DNA of 56,839 nt from an uncultured Nitrosomonadales bacterium (GTDB taxonomy: Bacteria > Pseudomonadota > Gammaproteobacteria > Burkholderiales > Methylophilaceae), in assembly GCA_913048465.1 (NCBI GenBank), contig CAJWVO010000010.1, positions 1 through 56,839 on the forward strand, read 5' to 3'. How positions within the stretch are numbered: position 1 is the first letter of the stretch; each line of letters begins with the position of its first letter. The position numbers were made by a program, and so were the translations under genes. Below are positions 1 to 11,544 of this stretch, one piece after another. The notes beneath the pieces were generated by a model. That model did not search any database. It saw only the letters and a program-made list of their open reading frames with translations, and was not told where the DNA came from.

Positions 1-787
1 GATCCATTGATGGCTGAAGATATTGACCTATAGTTACCATTTTTACATTATGTTTGGCTAAATCGGCAAGCGTTTCTTCGATTTCTTCAAATGTCTCGCC
101 TAGGCCAATCATGAACCCTGATTTTGTAACTAATTCAGGGTAGGTATCAGAGAAGTCTTTTAATAATTTCAAAGATTGCTTATAAACTGATCCTGGCCTT
201 ACTTCTTTGTAAAGCCTGGGAACGGTTTCAATATTATGATTTAAAACATCAGGCAGTGACTTTGCAAAAGAGTTAATCGCTATTTGCTCCCTGCCTCTAA
301 AATCAGGAATAAGTATTTCTATTTCGATACTTGGTATTTTTTTTCTGATGGAGTCAATACATTCAACAAAGTGCCTTGCTCCACCATCTTTTAGGTCATC
401 TCGATCAACACTAGTTACCACGACGTAGTTTAAATTAAGTTTGTAGATTGATTCGGCTAGATTTTTTGGTTCATTTTTGTCTAGGGGTAATGGTCTCCCA
501 TGTGATACGTCGCAAAATGGACAGCGTCTGGTACATATATCACCCATAATCATGAATGTTGCCGTACCCTTGCTAAAACATTCTCCAATATTGGGGCAGC
601 TCGCTTCCTCGCAAACAGTATGTAAATTATTTTGATGAATAATTTCTTTTACTTTTTTAAAATTCTCTGAATGAGGTAACTCTATTTTTAGCCAAGTGGG
701 CTTTTTTTTTGGAACACTAGGATAAATCTTTATCGGATTGCGAGAAACTTTATCTTTATGACTGTCTTTAGTCCCTGGTAATTTCAT
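1..787 (-). CDS. lipA: Lipoyl synthase LipA (3' end off the left edge)
   Basis: This radical-SAM enzyme inserts two sulfur atoms into protein-bound octanoyl groups to make lipoyl cofactor in the cytoplasm. About 262 codons are visible and the C-terminus lies outside the window. The auxiliary-cluster cysteines (C59, C64, C70, in a [12 protein letters not shown] motif) and the radical-SAM cluster CTRRCPFC (C85, C89, C92) are both intact. The ATG at 787-785 gives the usual N-terminus, [13 protein letters not shown]. It overlaps the 3' end of lipB by 20 bases, so the two are probably translationally coupled. It is the last visible gene of the mreB-to-lipA operon. The family assignment is firm. 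Confidence 0.97.
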   Translation of the reverse strand, partial: MKLPGTKDSHKDKVSRNPIKIYPSVPKKKPTWLKIELPHSENFKKVKEIIHQNNLHTVCEEASCPNIGECFSKGTATFMIMGDICTRRCPFCDVSHGRPLPLDKNEPKNLAESIYKLNLNYVVVTSVDRDDLKDGGARHFVECIDSIRKKIPSIEIEILIPDFRGREQIAINSFAKSLPDVLNHNIETVPRLYKEVRPGSVYKQSLKLLKDFSDTYPELVTKSGFMIGLGETFEEIEETLADLAKHNVKMVTIGQYLQPSMD

Positions 788-1391
788 ATTCCATTAATTT
801 GTTTTTTATAATGGTTATTATTTTATCAGCTACATCTTTATTATCTAAAATAATTCCTAAATCTTTTAGCTGCGTCATTTGTAAATTTGTATAACCACAT
901 GGGTCAATAAGACTAAAAGGCGACAGGTCCATATTGTTATTAATACTGATGCCATGATATGTTTGATTATTTTTAACTCTTAGTCCAATAGAGGCTATTT
1001 TTTTTAATTCGACGTATACACCAGGTGCACCAACTTGTTGCTTTCCAGATACATTGAATCGGGATAAAAATTCTATTATCGATTCTTCAAAAACTCTGAC
1101 TAACTTAGTTATCGTCATACTAAATTGATCGAGATTAATAAGTGAATAAATAATAACCTGGCCAGGGCCATGGTAGGTAATTTTTCCACCACGATCTGAA
1201 TTTACAATTGGAATTTTTGTGTTGGGCAGGGCAATATTTTTTTTATCTACCCCTAAAGTAAAGACAGGGTAATGCTCAAGTGTCCAAAATTGATTGATAT
1301 CTAGAGGTTTTTTTATCTCCTCCTTCATATCCTCAAAAATTACATTGTAATCTTCGATTTTAAAATATTTGATTTTAAATTTAGATGACAA
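768..1391 (-). CDS. lipB: Octanoyltransferase LipB
   Basis: LipB moves octanoate from acyl carrier protein onto target proteins, giving the substrate for LipA. The 207-residue protein has the family signature HGPGQ at 74-78, the catalytic lysine in KKIASIG (about K131) and the catalytic cysteine in DPCGY (about C165). Its length is normal for the family. It overlaps ybeD upstream by 11 bases and lipA downstream by 20 bases, so all three are surely one transcript. Confidence 0.97.
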   Translation of the reverse strand: MSSKFKIKYFKIEDYNVIFEDMKEEIKKPLDINQFWTLEHYPVFTLGVDKKNIALPNTKIPIVNSDRGGKITYHGPGQVIIYSLINLDQFSMTITKLVRVFEESIIEFLSRFNVSGKQQVGAPGVYVELKKIASIGLRVKNNQTYHGISINNNMDLSPFSLIDPCGYTNLQMTQLKDLGIILDNKDVADKIITIIKNKLMEYEITRD

Positions 1392-1662
1392 ATCTGGTAT
1401 CAGGATGAGAGGATAGATGTTGATAAATTAAATCTAAATCTGATTTAGAGTTCACATAAACATTACAAGTCAAACCAATATAATTTCCTTTTTGACTTGG
1501 TCGTATTTCTATTTTTGAAGCATTGAAGGTTTTATCAACTTTGTTTATTTCCTCAATGATGGAGTGGGTGAAATTATCTTTCATAACTCCAGTTACTTTA
1601 ATGATAAAGTTACATGGAAACTCAATCAAAGATTCTTGTTCATTAATGATATTTTTTGACAT
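1381..1662 (-). CDS. ybeD: YbeD/DUF493 family protein
   Basis: This is a small 93-residue protein of the YbeD (DUF493) family, which has a ferredoxin-like, ACT-like fold and no settled biochemical role. The segment FPCNFIIKVTG near residue 15 and the spacing of the hydrophobic strands fit the family. Its position directly before lipB is the classic context, and a link to lipoate metabolism has been proposed from that neighbourhood. It overlaps rlpA by 20 bases and lipB by 11. In enterobacteria dacA lies between rlpA and ybeD; here it is absent. Confidence 0.88.
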   Translation of the reverse strand: MSKNIINEQESLIEFPCNFIIKVTGVMKDNFTHSIIEEINKVDKTFNASKIEIRPSQKGNYIGLTCNVYVNSKSDLDLIYQHLSSHPDTRFVI

Positions 1663-2440
1663 ATACCGTGAGATTATATTCTGATTCTAAATTTTCTTTA
1701 ATTTTATTAAGCTCACCATTATTTTTGATTGGCCCGATCAAAATATGAAATAAATTATTGATTTGGATATTTTTTACTTCATAGTTATCGAGCATTTTTA
1801 AGTTGTTAATTTTATCAAGCAATGTTTGGCTATTGATAAAATCCTTAAAAGCACCTACCTGTAAATAATTTTCATCATAATTTTGATTATCTACTACTGC
1901 CTCTTTATAATCTTTGGGGTTGATTAATTCAACCTCAACTAACTCACTCCCTTTTTCAATAATATCTAATTTATGCGCTGCAACATAAGAAAGATCAACT
2001 ATTCTATCCTTTAAAAAAGGTCCTCGGTCATTCAACCTAATAATCACCGATTTTTTATTTTTTAAATTCGTCACTTTGACATATGAAGGTAGGGGAAGAA
2101 TCTTATGTGCTCCTGTCATAGTATACATATCGTAGATTTCTCCTGTAGAGGTTTTGTTGCCATGATATTTTTTTCCATACCATGATGCATAGCCTTTTTC
2201 TTTAAATGGCACTATTTTTGTCATCGGAATATATTTTTGATCAAAAACTTTATATGGTTTTTTTGTGTTTTTATTAATTGGTTCAACTTTTGGAATAGCA
2301 TTCTTAATATTTTCGAGTTGTATATCTATTACTTCATGTGGACCATCGTCTTGGTAATAGGCCCCTTTGTTATCTGAAGAGATTTTTACTGAGGAGCAAG
2401 AGTTTAATAAGATAAAAATAAGTACAAATAAAATTCTCAT
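1643..2440 (-). CDS. rlpA: RlpA septal-ring lipoprotein / lytic transglycosylase
   Basis: RlpA is an outer-membrane lipoprotein that in some species cleaves naked glycan strands at the septum. The 265-residue protein starts with a lipoprotein signal peptide ending LLNSC (lipidated C15). A double-psi beta-barrel domain follows, beginning GYASWYGKKYHGNKTSTGE and containing RLNDRGPF with the catalytic-type aspartate. A C-terminal SPOR-like region (about 190-265, YLQVGAFKD) would bind denuded peptidoglycan. It lies two bases after rodA and overlaps ybeD by 20 bases. Confidence 0.93.
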   Translation of the reverse strand: MRILFVLIFILLNSCSSVKISSDNKGAYYQDDGPHEVIDIQLENIKNAIPKVEPINKNTKKPYKVFDQKYIPMTKIVPFKEKGYASWYGKKYHGNKTSTGEIYDMYTMTGAHKILPLPSYVKVTNLKNKKSVIIRLNDRGPFLKDRIVDLSYVAAHKLDIIEKGSELVEVELINPKDYKEAVVDNQNYDENYLQVGAFKDFINSQTLLDKINNLKMLDNYEVKNIQINNLFHILIGPIKNNGELNKIKENLESEYNLTVYVKKYH

Positions 2441-2442
2441 AA

Positions 2443-3537
2443 CTAATCGGCAATCAATGTTTTGTTATAGTTTAATGAATTGATTAAGGCAAACATAACA
2501 AGGTATATAAATAGAGATGATCCACCGTAACTGATCAACGGCAAAGGAATTCCAACAATTGGAAAAAGACCCGAGACCATGGCAATATTTATTAAAAAAC
2601 ATAAAATAAAAATCATAACATAGGTCATTGCAAGTAATCGGTGGGAGTGGGAGTGAAGATTAATGGAAATGATTACTAATTTATAGATAAATAAAAGGAA
2701 TATTAAGAAAAAAATGATATTTCCTAAAAATCCATAGTTTTCAGATAATACGGCAAAAATAAAATCAGTATGCGTTTCTGGTAGAAATAAGAGGTCATGC
2801 TGGCTAGAGAATTCAGAACTTTTTCCAATCAAGCCGCCAGAGCCGATAGCTATTGATGATTGAATTGCATGGTAGCCCCCATCAAGTGGATTGCTGAATG
2901 GGTCAATAAGATTTAATATTCTTCCCTTTTGATAATCTTTAAGGATATTTAACCATGTATAGGGTAAAAGTATTAAAAAACCTAAAATTCCGATTAATAT
3001 CTTTTTTAAACTTAGCCCATTTAGAAAAATAATAATCAATCCTGAAGATAGAATAATTAGCCCAGAGCCAAGATCAGGTTGTTTCAAAATAATATAAAAT
3101 GGCATTAAACTAATACAAAGAAATACTAATTCGGTTAAAGTTTGTGATCTATTTTTAAAATAATCGATGAGTGAAACAAGAAAAATTGGTAATGTCAGTT
3201 TCAAAATTTCTGAAGATTGGAATTTAAATACCCCAAAATCTAACCAGCGTTTGGATCCATTAATCTCAGTTCCAAATAAAGCGGTGAAAAGTAAAAGTAG
3301 AATCGACAATACATAAATGATTAACGAATACCTAAATAAAAATCTTATATTTAAAATACTAATCAGCATAAATATCATAAGGCCAGCAAAAATAAAAAGA
3401 AGTTGCTTTAAAAAGAAAGTAGAGTTAAACCCCACAGCCTGCCCTATTAAATTTAAACTAAAAAGTAGGATGATTAATAGAAGGATAAATAATTGCTTAT
3501 CTGTTCTGGAAAATAAAAAGGTGAATAAATTTGTCAT
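2443..3537 (-). CDS. rodA: RodA, SEDS peptidoglycan glycosyltransferase
   Basis: RodA polymerises glycan strands for cell elongation together with PBP2 in the inner membrane. The 364-residue protein is almost wholly hydrophobic, with about ten transmembrane segments. It has typical SEDS motifs: GSKRWLDFG, KQPDLGSG (with the essential aspartate), TDFIFAVLSENYGF and, near the end, GIPLPLISYGGSS. Its start overlaps the mrdA stop by four bases, which supports coupled translation of the RodA-PBP2 pair. Confidence 0.96.
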   Translation of the reverse strand: MTNLFTFLFSRTDKQLFILLLIILLFSLNLIGQAVGFNSTFFLKQLLFIFAGLMIFMLISILNIRFLFRYSLIIYVLSILLLLFTALFGTEINGSKRWLDFGVFKFQSSEILKLTLPIFLVSLIDYFKNRSQTLTELVFLCISLMPFYIILKQPDLGSGLIILSSGLIIIFLNGLSLKKILIGILGFLILLPYTWLNILKDYQKGRILNLIDPFSNPLDGGYHAIQSSIAIGSGGLIGKSSEFSSQHDLLFLPETHTDFIFAVLSENYGFLGNIIFFLIFLLFIYKLVIISINLHSHSHRLLAMTYVMIFILCFLINIAMVSGLFPIVGIPLPLISYGGSSLFIYLVMFALINSLNYNKTLIAD

Positions 3538-5339
3538 TTTATTGTTTCAAAATAGAAATCAATCATTTTTTTTGCAATTGGAGCAGCAATTGTACTCCCG
3601 TGGCCTCCATTTTCAATAATAACAGCAATTGATACTTGAGGGTTGTCATGTGGGGCATAGCCGATGAATAGGGAATGATCTTTGAGGTGGTCGGCAATAT
3701 TATCCTCATCATAAGTTTGGCTTTTCAAAGAAAAAACTTGAGCTGTTCCAGTTTTTCCGGCAATTTTATTTTTATTGTTATTGGCAATAGATCTAAATGT
3801 TCCGTTTGAGCTGGTCACTTCCTGCATACCTCTTTTTACTATTTCAATATATTTTTCATCTGTAATTTTTTCATCACTCAAAGGCACATCAGAAAATTTA
3901 TCTTTTATTAGACTCAACGGAGGCATTTGCTTATTATTCAAGAGTATATTTAAACCATGAACAAGTTGAGCTGGCGAGCTTAAAAAGTCTCCTTGTCCAA
4001 TTGAGGTATTGATGGTTTCATAAGCATTCCACTTTTTTTTATGATGTTTAAATTTCCATTCTGGTGACGGAAGGATTCCACTTTTCTCAGTGGGTAAGTT
4101 GATTCCTGTTTTTTGACCAAAAGAAAATTTTCTCAAACTGTTATCCATTTTTTCAATACCTAATCGGTAAGCTAAATCATAAAAATAAACATCACAAGAT
4201 TCGGCAATTGCGGTAATGACATTGACATTACCATGTCCTTCCTTTTTCCAGTCCATGAATATTTTCTTTGTTTTAGGCAGTTGGTAAAAACCAGGATCAT
4301 TGATTGAATAATCTTTGTTAATTACGTTGTTCTCAAGTCCAGCTATGGAAAGAAACGGTTTTATTGTAGATCCAGGTGGATAAACTGCGTTGGTTACCCG
4401 ATCCAGCATAGGTTTGTTAGGATCTGTATTTAATTTATCCCAGTCCGCAAAACTTATGCCATTAACAAAAAGGTTCGGATCAAAGCTGGGGTTGCTTTGA
4501 TAGGCCAAAACTTCATTATTCGAAATGTTTGTCATGATCATTGATCCCTTATAGTTTTTTAGGAGTTCATGTGATTGTTTTTGAAGATTAAGGTCGATTG
4601 ATAAGATTAAATCTTGTCCATCTAAAGCTTTTTTATTTTCAATTTCAGCAATAAATGAATTGTTGGCATTGACTCTAATTTTTTTAAAACCAGACTTTCC
4701 TCGTAAGCTATTTTCAAATGAATTTTCTATGCCTTGCTTGCCAATATGTGTCATTCCAAAATAGTCATCTAACATCTCAGGATCATTTTCTATCTTTTCA
4801 AGATCTTTCTTAGATATTCGATTAATATAGCCAATTAAATGGGCATTCTCTATACCATATTTGTAGCTTCTTAAAAATTCTTCTTTTAAGGTCACATCAG
4901 GGAATAAAAATTTTTTTGATACAAAAAAAGTTAATTCCTCATTATTAATATTTATTTTAAGTGGAATTTTTCTGAGAAATTTTCGCTCGGATCGCATTTT
5001 AAAAAATAGATCTCTTTCATGCTCAGATATAGAAAGTATTTTTGATAACTCTCCAATGATTGAATAGAGTTCTTCTGTCGATTTATTTTCAATATCAATT
5101 TCTAAATTATAAGTGAGTATATTTTCTGCTAGGATATAATCGTTTCTATCAAAAATGAGACCTCTCAGAGGTTTTATTGGTTCGATTCTCTCAGAATTTG
5201 ATTTCGATCTTTCAAGATAAAAATCATTTTTATAAATTTGTAACCAAAATAATCGAATGGTAATTAAAAGAAGAAATAAAAATAAAATTACAAGAAGGAT
5301 ATTAAATCTTCGAACGAGTATGAATCGATTATTCAGCAT
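3534..5339 (-). CDS. mrdA: Penicillin-binding protein 2 (peptidoglycan transpeptidase)
   Basis: PBP2 cross-links peptidoglycan during lateral wall growth and is the partner of RodA. The 601-residue protein has one N-terminal membrane segment (about 11-33), a pedestal domain and a C-terminal transpeptidase domain. The active-site triad is present: the serine in PGSTIKPF (about residue 325), the second motif SCD in AESCDVYFYD, and KTGTAQ (about 530). The second motif is SxD rather than SxN, as in other PBP2 proteins. It overlaps mreD by 11 bases and rodA by 4. Confidence 0.97.
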   Translation of the reverse strand: MLNNRFILVRRFNILLVILFLFLLLITIRLFWLQIYKNDFYLERSKSNSERIEPIKPLRGLIFDRNDYILAENILTYNLEIDIENKSTEELYSIIGELSKILSISEHERDLFFKMRSERKFLRKIPLKININNEELTFFVSKKFLFPDVTLKEEFLRSYKYGIENAHLIGYINRISKKDLEKIENDPEMLDDYFGMTHIGKQGIENSFENSLRGKSGFKKIRVNANNSFIAEIENKKALDGQDLILSIDLNLQKQSHELLKNYKGSMIMTNISNNEVLAYQSNPSFDPNLFVNGISFADWDKLNTDPNKPMLDRVTNAVYPPGSTIKPFLSIAGLENNVINKDYSINDPGFYQLPKTKKIFMDWKKEGHGNVNVITAIAESCDVYFYDLAYRLGIEKMDNSLRKFSFGQKTGINLPTEKSGILPSPEWKFKHHKKKWNAYETINTSIGQGDFLSSPAQLVHGLNILLNNKQMPPLSLIKDKFSDVPLSDEKITDEKYIEIVKRGMQEVTSSNGTFRSIANNNKNKIAGKTGTAQVFSLKSQTYDEDNIADHLKDHSLFIGYAPHDNPQVSIAVIIENGGHGSTIAAPIAKKMIDFYFETIK

Positions 5340-5763
5340 ACCTAATTAAAATCATAAGATAAATAAAACTGATAGCGCTATTAATGATGAAATAGAAAAT
5401 AAAATTTTGGCTTAAAGGATGAATAAGCAAAAAAATAAACTGTGCCAGGAAAATCAATAAAAGAAAATAATAATTCGTTTGTTTTTTCTTTATGGAAATG
5501 AACTTTTTTAGTGCTAAATCAAATAAAACCAAGCTTAAAAAAATTAAATTGCACGTACCAAAATTAAAATTAAAAAAACCATCAAATAAAAAGCCGCTAA
5601 TTAATATACAGAGAAATTTAAATCCATCGTTGGAGACAAAAAAGCAATAAATAAAAAAAGAAATAATCAAACTAATTGTGGGGTATAAAATATCAAAGAG
5701 GCTTACCAATAAGGTAAGAACAGCACTAAGAGCAAAGAGCTTTATCTGAAAAAATTTAACCAT
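5329..5763 (-). CDS. mreD: Rod-shape protein MreD
   Basis: MreD is a small inner-membrane component of the elongasome. The 144-residue protein is very hydrophobic, with five or six predicted membrane segments and few conserved residues, as usual for this family. Identification rests mainly on position between mreC (one base apart) and mrdA (11-base overlap) together with size and topology. Confidence 0.9.
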   Translation of the reverse strand: MVKFFQIKLFALSAVLTLLVSLFDILYPTISLIISFFIYCFFVSNDGFKFLCILISGFLFDGFFNFNFGTCNLIFLSLVLFDLALKKFISIKKKQTNYYFLLLIFLAQFIFLLIHPLSQNFIFYFIINSAISFIYLMILIRYAE

Positions 5764-5764
5764 A

Positions 5765-6603
5765 TTATTTAACGATCACCAGAAACCTTTCTTTGTAAGG
5801 ATTTGAAGATGGTTCAATGACAAGTTTATAAAAATCATTCAATTCAGTATTAAGTAACTTTTTAACTTTACCTATTCTCAAGCCTTTGGGGATATTCAAA
5901 TTATCACCAGTAGTAAATACTTCATCACCCAGGTTAATTTTATTGGTTTTGTTGAAATAATTTATGATGAGATTTTTTCCATCACCTTTGATGAGTGATT
6001 GATAAATTATTTTTCCTGATTTGATATAACCAGTCAGATATAGTTGATTGGATAATATTGTTCTAATTACAGAGCTGGCATTGTTTACTTGGATAACCTG
6101 TCCAACAATTCCTGATTTATCTACAACAATTTGTCCAATGTATACTCCATCTATTTCTCCTTTGTCGACCAAAAAATGATGATTTTGACCTTGATAATTT
6201 AAATTTAAAATTTGAGTTACAATGGAGTCCTTAAAATATTTTTTTTGGATATTCAATTTATTATTTAATTCATGGTTCTCTGACTCAATATCAGCCATTT
6301 GCATGACATAGGCTTTTAACTCAGCATTTTCTTTTTGAAGATTTTCATTTTCACTCAGAAGATTTTGTTTAGAAGCAAAGTAGTTCGATACGTCATTAAT
6401 CAAATTTTTTCCATATTCAAAAATTAAACTAATTGATTGAGGAGCTAATTGAAGTGATATTTTAATCGGATTGAGGAATCTATTGTCTTGATTACTCGAG
6501 TAAATTGAATAATTTATGATTAAAAGAATAATTAATAGATTTAAATTTACTTCATGCTTTGAGAAAAGGAATTTATTTTTTCTTTTTTTTGAAGATAAAA
6601 ACA

Positions 6604-6604
<1 letters not shown>
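5765..6604 (-). CDS. mreC: Rod-shape protein MreC
   Basis: MreC is a periplasmic scaffold anchored in the inner membrane that activates the RodA-PBP2 synthase. The 279-residue protein has a basic N-terminus, one membrane segment (about 20-35), a coiled coil (about 75-115, LLSENENLQKENAELKAY) and the double beta-barrel domain (about 120-275, with VDKGEIDGVYIGQIVV and GDEVFTTGDN). Its ATG overlaps the mreB stop by one base. Confidence 0.95.
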
Positions 6605-7742
<1,138 letters not shown>

Positions 7743-8030
7743 ATGGCCCTAACAGACAAAGATATTAAAAAACTAAGTCATTTAGCAAAAATTAATATTG
7801 ATTCTAAAGATGAAGAAATAGTACTTTCGAAATTAGAAGGAATTATCAAGCTGATTGACTCCATGCAGAAAGTTAACACCGTTAACATTGACCCCATGTC
7901 ACACGCCCTAGATATTACTCAGCCACTCAGAGAAGATGTGGTCACAGAAAAAAATCAAAAAAATGATTTCTTAAAGCTAGGCCCTGAATCTAATGAAGAC
8001 CATTTTATAGTTCCTCGGGTAGTTGAGTAA
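7743..8030 (+). CDS. gatC: Aspartyl/glutamyl-tRNA amidotransferase subunit C
   Basis: GatC is the small subunit that holds GatA and GatB together in the GatCAB amidotransferase. The 95-residue protein has the usual start, [18 protein letters not shown], and the late motif LREDVVTE, and its size is normal. gatA follows four bases after its stop codon. The complex converts misacylated Asp-tRNA(Asn) and/or Glu-tRNA(Gln) to the amide forms. Confidence 0.96.
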   Translation: MALTDKDIKKLSHLAKINIDSKDEEIVLSKLEGIIKLIDSMQKVNTVNIDPMSHALDITQPLREDVVTEKNQKNDFLKLGPESNEDHFIVPRVVE

Positions 8031-8034
8031 AGTT

Positions 8035-9489
8035 ATGAAGAATCTATCTTTAAAAGAATTAAATTTGGGGCTTTCAAGTAAAAAATTTTCAAGCGAGGAG
8101 CTTACCAAGTTTTTTTTAAATGAAATAAAAATATCTAATCCTAAAATTAATGCTTTTATTACCGTTGATGAAGAGAAAAGTCTTCAGCAAGCTCGCGATG
8201 CTGACAAGAGAATTAGTCAAAATAATATAAATGAATTGACGGGAATACCAATTGCACAAAAAGATATTTTTTGTGCCAAAGGCTGGAAGACAACCTGTGG
8301 CTCCAAAATGCTTGATAATTTTTATTCACCATATGATTCCAAAGTGATCGAGTTATTCAACCAAAGCGGTGCAGTCAATCTTGGTAAAACTAACATGGAT
8401 GAATTTGCTATGGGATCGTCAAATGAAACTTCTTACTATGGTGAAGTTAGGAATCCATGGAATTTGGACTATGTCCCAGGAGGAAGTTCTGGAGGAAGTG
8501 CAGCTGCTGTAGCTTCTGGTATGGCACCGGCTTCAACAGCAACTGACACGGGTGGATCAATTCGACAGCCATCATCTTTGTGTGGCCTTACAGGTTTAAA
8601 ACCGACCTATGGTTTAGTATCTCGTTTTGGGATGATTGCCTTTGCATCCAGTCTTGATCAAGCTGGCCCAATTGCAAAATCTGCTGAAGATTGTGCTTTA
8701 ATGCTGAAAGTCATGGCAGCCCATGACACAAGAGACTCGACTTCAATAAAACAAAATATTCCTGATTATCAAAAAAGTCTTGATCATCCAATTAAAGGGA
8801 AAACAATTGGTTTACCAAAAGAGTTCTTTAATGATGATTTAAATCAAGAAGTGAAGATTGTATTAGAGCAAGTTATCGATTCCTATCAGAAAATGGGGGT
8901 TAACTTCAAGGAGATTTCACTAGCTAATTCTCATCTCTCAATACCTGTTTATTATGTGATTGCACCAGCAGAAGCTTCAAGTAACCTATCCAGATATGAC
9001 GGAGTTAAGTTTGGATACAGAGCGAAAGAGTTTAAAGATCTTGAAGAAATGTATTTAAAAACTAGAGAGCAGGGATTTGGAGAAGAAGTTAAGAGACGAA
9101 TTTTAGTGGGCACCTATGTTCTCAGTGCCGGATATTACGACGCTTATTATTTAAAAGCACAAAAAATTAGAAGACTAATAGCTCATGATTTTAAAAATGC
9201 CTTTAAAGAATGTGATTTAATTTTGGCTCCGTCCTGCCCATCAACAGCTTTTAAAATTGGTGACAAAACAGAAGATCCTGTCTCAATGTATATGCAGGAT
9301 ATGTACACAATTTCAACAAATCTAGCCGGACTTCCTGCGATTAGTTCTCCTGCAGGGTTTATAAACAAGATGCCGGTTGGTTTTCAGCTGATTGGAAACT
9401 ATTTTGATGAGGCCACGATATTAAACTTTACACATCAATATCAGCAGATAACTGATTGGCATCAAAAAACTCCAGGGACTGATATATGA
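8035..9489 (+). CDS. gatA: Aspartyl/glutamyl-tRNA amidotransferase subunit A
   Basis: GatA is the glutaminase subunit that supplies ammonia. I use the ATG at 8035 ([13 protein letters not shown], 484 residues). An in-frame TTG at 8023 would add four residues and overlap gatC. The amidase catalytic triad is present: K76 in QKDIF, S151 in GGSSGGS and the nucleophile S175 in [10 protein letters not shown], with the same spacing as in characterised GatA. It overlaps gatB by four bases. Confidence 0.97.
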   Translation: MKNLSLKELNLGLSSKKFSSEELTKFFLNEIKISNPKINAFITVDEEKSLQQARDADKRISQNNINELTGIPIAQKDIFCAKGWKTTCGSKMLDNFYSPYDSKVIELFNQSGAVNLGKTNMDEFAMGSSNETSYYGEVRNPWNLDYVPGGSSGGSAAAVASGMAPASTATDTGGSIRQPSSLCGLTGLKPTYGLVSRFGMIAFASSLDQAGPIAKSAEDCALMLKVMAAHDTRDSTSIKQNIPDYQKSLDHPIKGKTIGLPKEFFNDDLNQEVKIVLEQVIDSYQKMGVNFKEISLANSHLSIPVYYVIAPAEASSNLSRYDGVKFGYRAKEFKDLEEMYLKTREQGFGEEVKRRILVGTYVLSAGYYDAYYLKAQKIRRLIAHDFKNAFKECDLILAPSCPSTAFKIGDKTEDPVSMYMQDMYTISTNLAGLPAISSPAGFINKMPVGFQLIGNYFDEATILNFTHQYQQITDWHQKTPGTDI

Positions 9490-10913
9490 GCTGGGATATT
9501 GTAATAGGTATAGAAACTCACGTTCAGTTAACCACCCAGACAAAAATCTTTTCTGGCGCCTCTACATCTTATGGTATGCCAGCTAATGAAAATGCTTGTT
9601 TAGTCAGCCTTGCCTATCCCGGAACACTTCCGGTACTAAATAAAGAAGCTGTCAAAAAAGCTATTAAGTTTGGTTTGGCCGTGAATGCTGATATCGCTGA
9701 GCATTCTGTATTTGCTAGAAAAAATTATTTTTATCCTGACCTTCCTAAAGGTTACCAAATTAGTCAATTTGAATTACCTGTCGTGAACAATGGTTTTTTA
9801 ACAATTGGTGATAATAAAAAAATTAGAATTCTGCGTGCTCATCTAGAGGAGGATGCCGGTAAGTCCGTCCATGGAATCTTAAATAATCAAACAGGTATCG
9901 ATTTAAATCGTGCAGGGACTCCCTTACTCGAAATTGTGACTGAGCCTGATATGAACTCCGCTCAAGAGGCAATTGCCTATGCAAAAAAATTACACAATCT
10001 GGTCCAATGGATCGGAGTTTGCGATGGAAATATGCAAGAGGGCAGTTTCAGATGTGACGTCAATGTTTCTGTTAAGCCGAGTGGTTCTGAGAAGCTCGGC
10101 ACACGTAGGGAGATTAAAAATTTAAATTCATTTAGAAATATGGAGCAAGCAATCAATTTTGAAGTGAATTGGCAAATTGAACAACTTGAGGATGGAAATG
10201 AAATAGTTCAATCCACGGTTTTATTCAATCCTGACACCGGTGAAACTAGAGCAATGAGATCTAAGGAAGAGGCTAATGACTATCGTTACTTCCCTGATCC
10301 AGATTTACTTCCTCTAAAAATCACTCAAGAAGATATTGATGATATTAGATCCACTTTGGGCGAACTTCCTGAGGTGTCAATTAAAAGGTTAGTAGAGGAT
10401 TTTAAATTAAATGATGCAGATGCTTCAATCATCACCTCCAATAAGAAAACTTATGAATTCTTTCAATCATTGATTTCTGAAGGACTAGATCCAAAAATTA
10501 CAGCGAATTGGATTGTGGTAAATTTATTTGCAAAATTGAATGATAATGAATTAAGCATCAATGAGTCCACAATCAATAAAGATCAGTTTGTGTTGCTTAT
10601 TCGTCGAATAATGGACAAGACTATTTCAAATAATGCAGCGAAGAAAATTTTTGATCTGCTTTGGGATGATCCAAAGGTTGAAGTTGATCAATCTATTGAA
10701 TCTCTCGGTCTTAAACAAGTTAGTGACTCATCAGCGATTCTCCCTTTAGTGCAGGAGGTTATTGCACATAATCAAGCCATGGTTGAACAATTCAAATCTG
10801 GTAAAGACAAGGCCTTTAATGCGCTTGTTGGACAGGTAATGAAATTATCCAAAGGGAAGGCAAACCCAGGACAGGTTAGTGAACTTCTAAAGGATGAGCT
10901 GAATAAAGTTTAG
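9486..10913 (+). CDS. gatB: Aspartyl/glutamyl-tRNA amidotransferase subunit B
   Basis: GatB binds the misacylated tRNA and carries out phosphorylation and amidation. The 475-residue protein opens with [13 protein letters not shown]. It has the metal- and nucleotide-site segments [26 protein letters not shown] and [11 protein letters not shown], and ends with the helical plus YqeY-type tail domain (from about 330). Its ATGA start overlaps the gatA stop. Its 3' end overlaps the convergent pyrE by four bases. Confidence 0.97.
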   Translation: MSWDIVIGIETHVQLTTQTKIFSGASTSYGMPANENACLVSLAYPGTLPVLNKEAVKKAIKFGLAVNADIAEHSVFARKNYFYPDLPKGYQISQFELPVVNNGFLTIGDNKKIRILRAHLEEDAGKSVHGILNNQTGIDLNRAGTPLLEIVTEPDMNSAQEAIAYAKKLHNLVQWIGVCDGNMQEGSFRCDVNVSVKPSGSEKLGTRREIKNLNSFRNMEQAINFEVNWQIEQLEDGNEIVQSTVLFNPDTGETRAMRSKEEANDYRYFPDPDLLPLKITQEDIDDIRSTLGELPEVSIKRLVEDFKLNDADASIITSNKKTYEFFQSLISEGLDPKITANWIVVNLFAKLNDNELSINESTINKDQFVLLIRRIMDKTISNNAAKKIFDLLWDDPKVEVDQSIESLGLKQVSDSSAILPLVQEVIAHNQAMVEQFKSGKDKAFNALVGQVMKLSKGKANPGQVSELLKDELNKV

Positions 10914-11542
10914 GCTCCATAAACACTTCGGTAATTTTCAATTTTTTCTAAATATTGATTCAACTCCGCATTTTTCTTAATGAAATCTATAACATCATCA
11001 AGATTTATCAAAGGAAATACATCAATATTGAAATCATTTTTAACCTCTTGAATTGCACTTTCATGCCCTTGTCCTTTTTCTTGGCGGTCAATAGCCACGA
11101 TAATTGCTTTTGGGTTCCCTCCGTGTGCTTTAACTATATTTATTGATTCACGAATAGCAGTACCAGCAGAAATAACATCATCAATAATGACCACATCACC
11201 CTGAATTGGATGCCCAATAATTTGACCTCCCTCACCATGATCTTTTACTTCTTTTCTATTAAAAGCAAAGTTTATCTTTGCATCTCCAAACGCTATTGCT
11301 GTTGCACTGACTATCGATATTCCTTTGTATGCTGGACCGAATAATAAATCAAAAGTAATATTATTTTTTTTAATGAGATCCCTATAAAACTCTCCTAATT
11401 CTTTCAAATCCTTACCGTTATTGATAAGACCCATATTAAAGAAATAAGGAGAAATTCTTCCTGCTTTTGTTTTAAATTCTCCAAATTTAAGTATCTGATT
11501 TGAAATGGTAAAATTGATAAATTGTTCAGAAAGTGTATTCAT
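10910..11542 (-). CDS. pyrE: Orotate phosphoribosyltransferase
   Basis: PyrE joins orotate and PRPP to make OMP in pyrimidine synthesis. The 210-residue protein has the usual N-terminus (ILKFGEFKTKAGRISPYFF), the flexible-loop region FNRKEVKDHGEGG and the PRPP-binding motif VVIIDDVISAGTA (about 118-130). Its ATG (11542-11540) lies only two bases from the xth ATG on the other strand. Its promoter and ribosome site must therefore lie inside xth. Its end overlaps gatB by four bases. Confidence 0.96.
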   Translation of the reverse strand: MNTLSEQFINFTISNQILKFGEFKTKAGRISPYFFNMGLINNGKDLKELGEFYRDLIKKNNITFDLLFGPAYKGISIVSATAIAFGDAKINFAFNRKEVKDHGEGGQIIGHPIQGDVVIIDDVISAGTAIRESINIVKAHGGNPKAIIVAIDRQEKGQGHESAIQEVKNDFNIDVFPLINLDDVIDFIKKNAELNQYLEKIENYRSVYGA

Positions 11543-11544
11543 GT

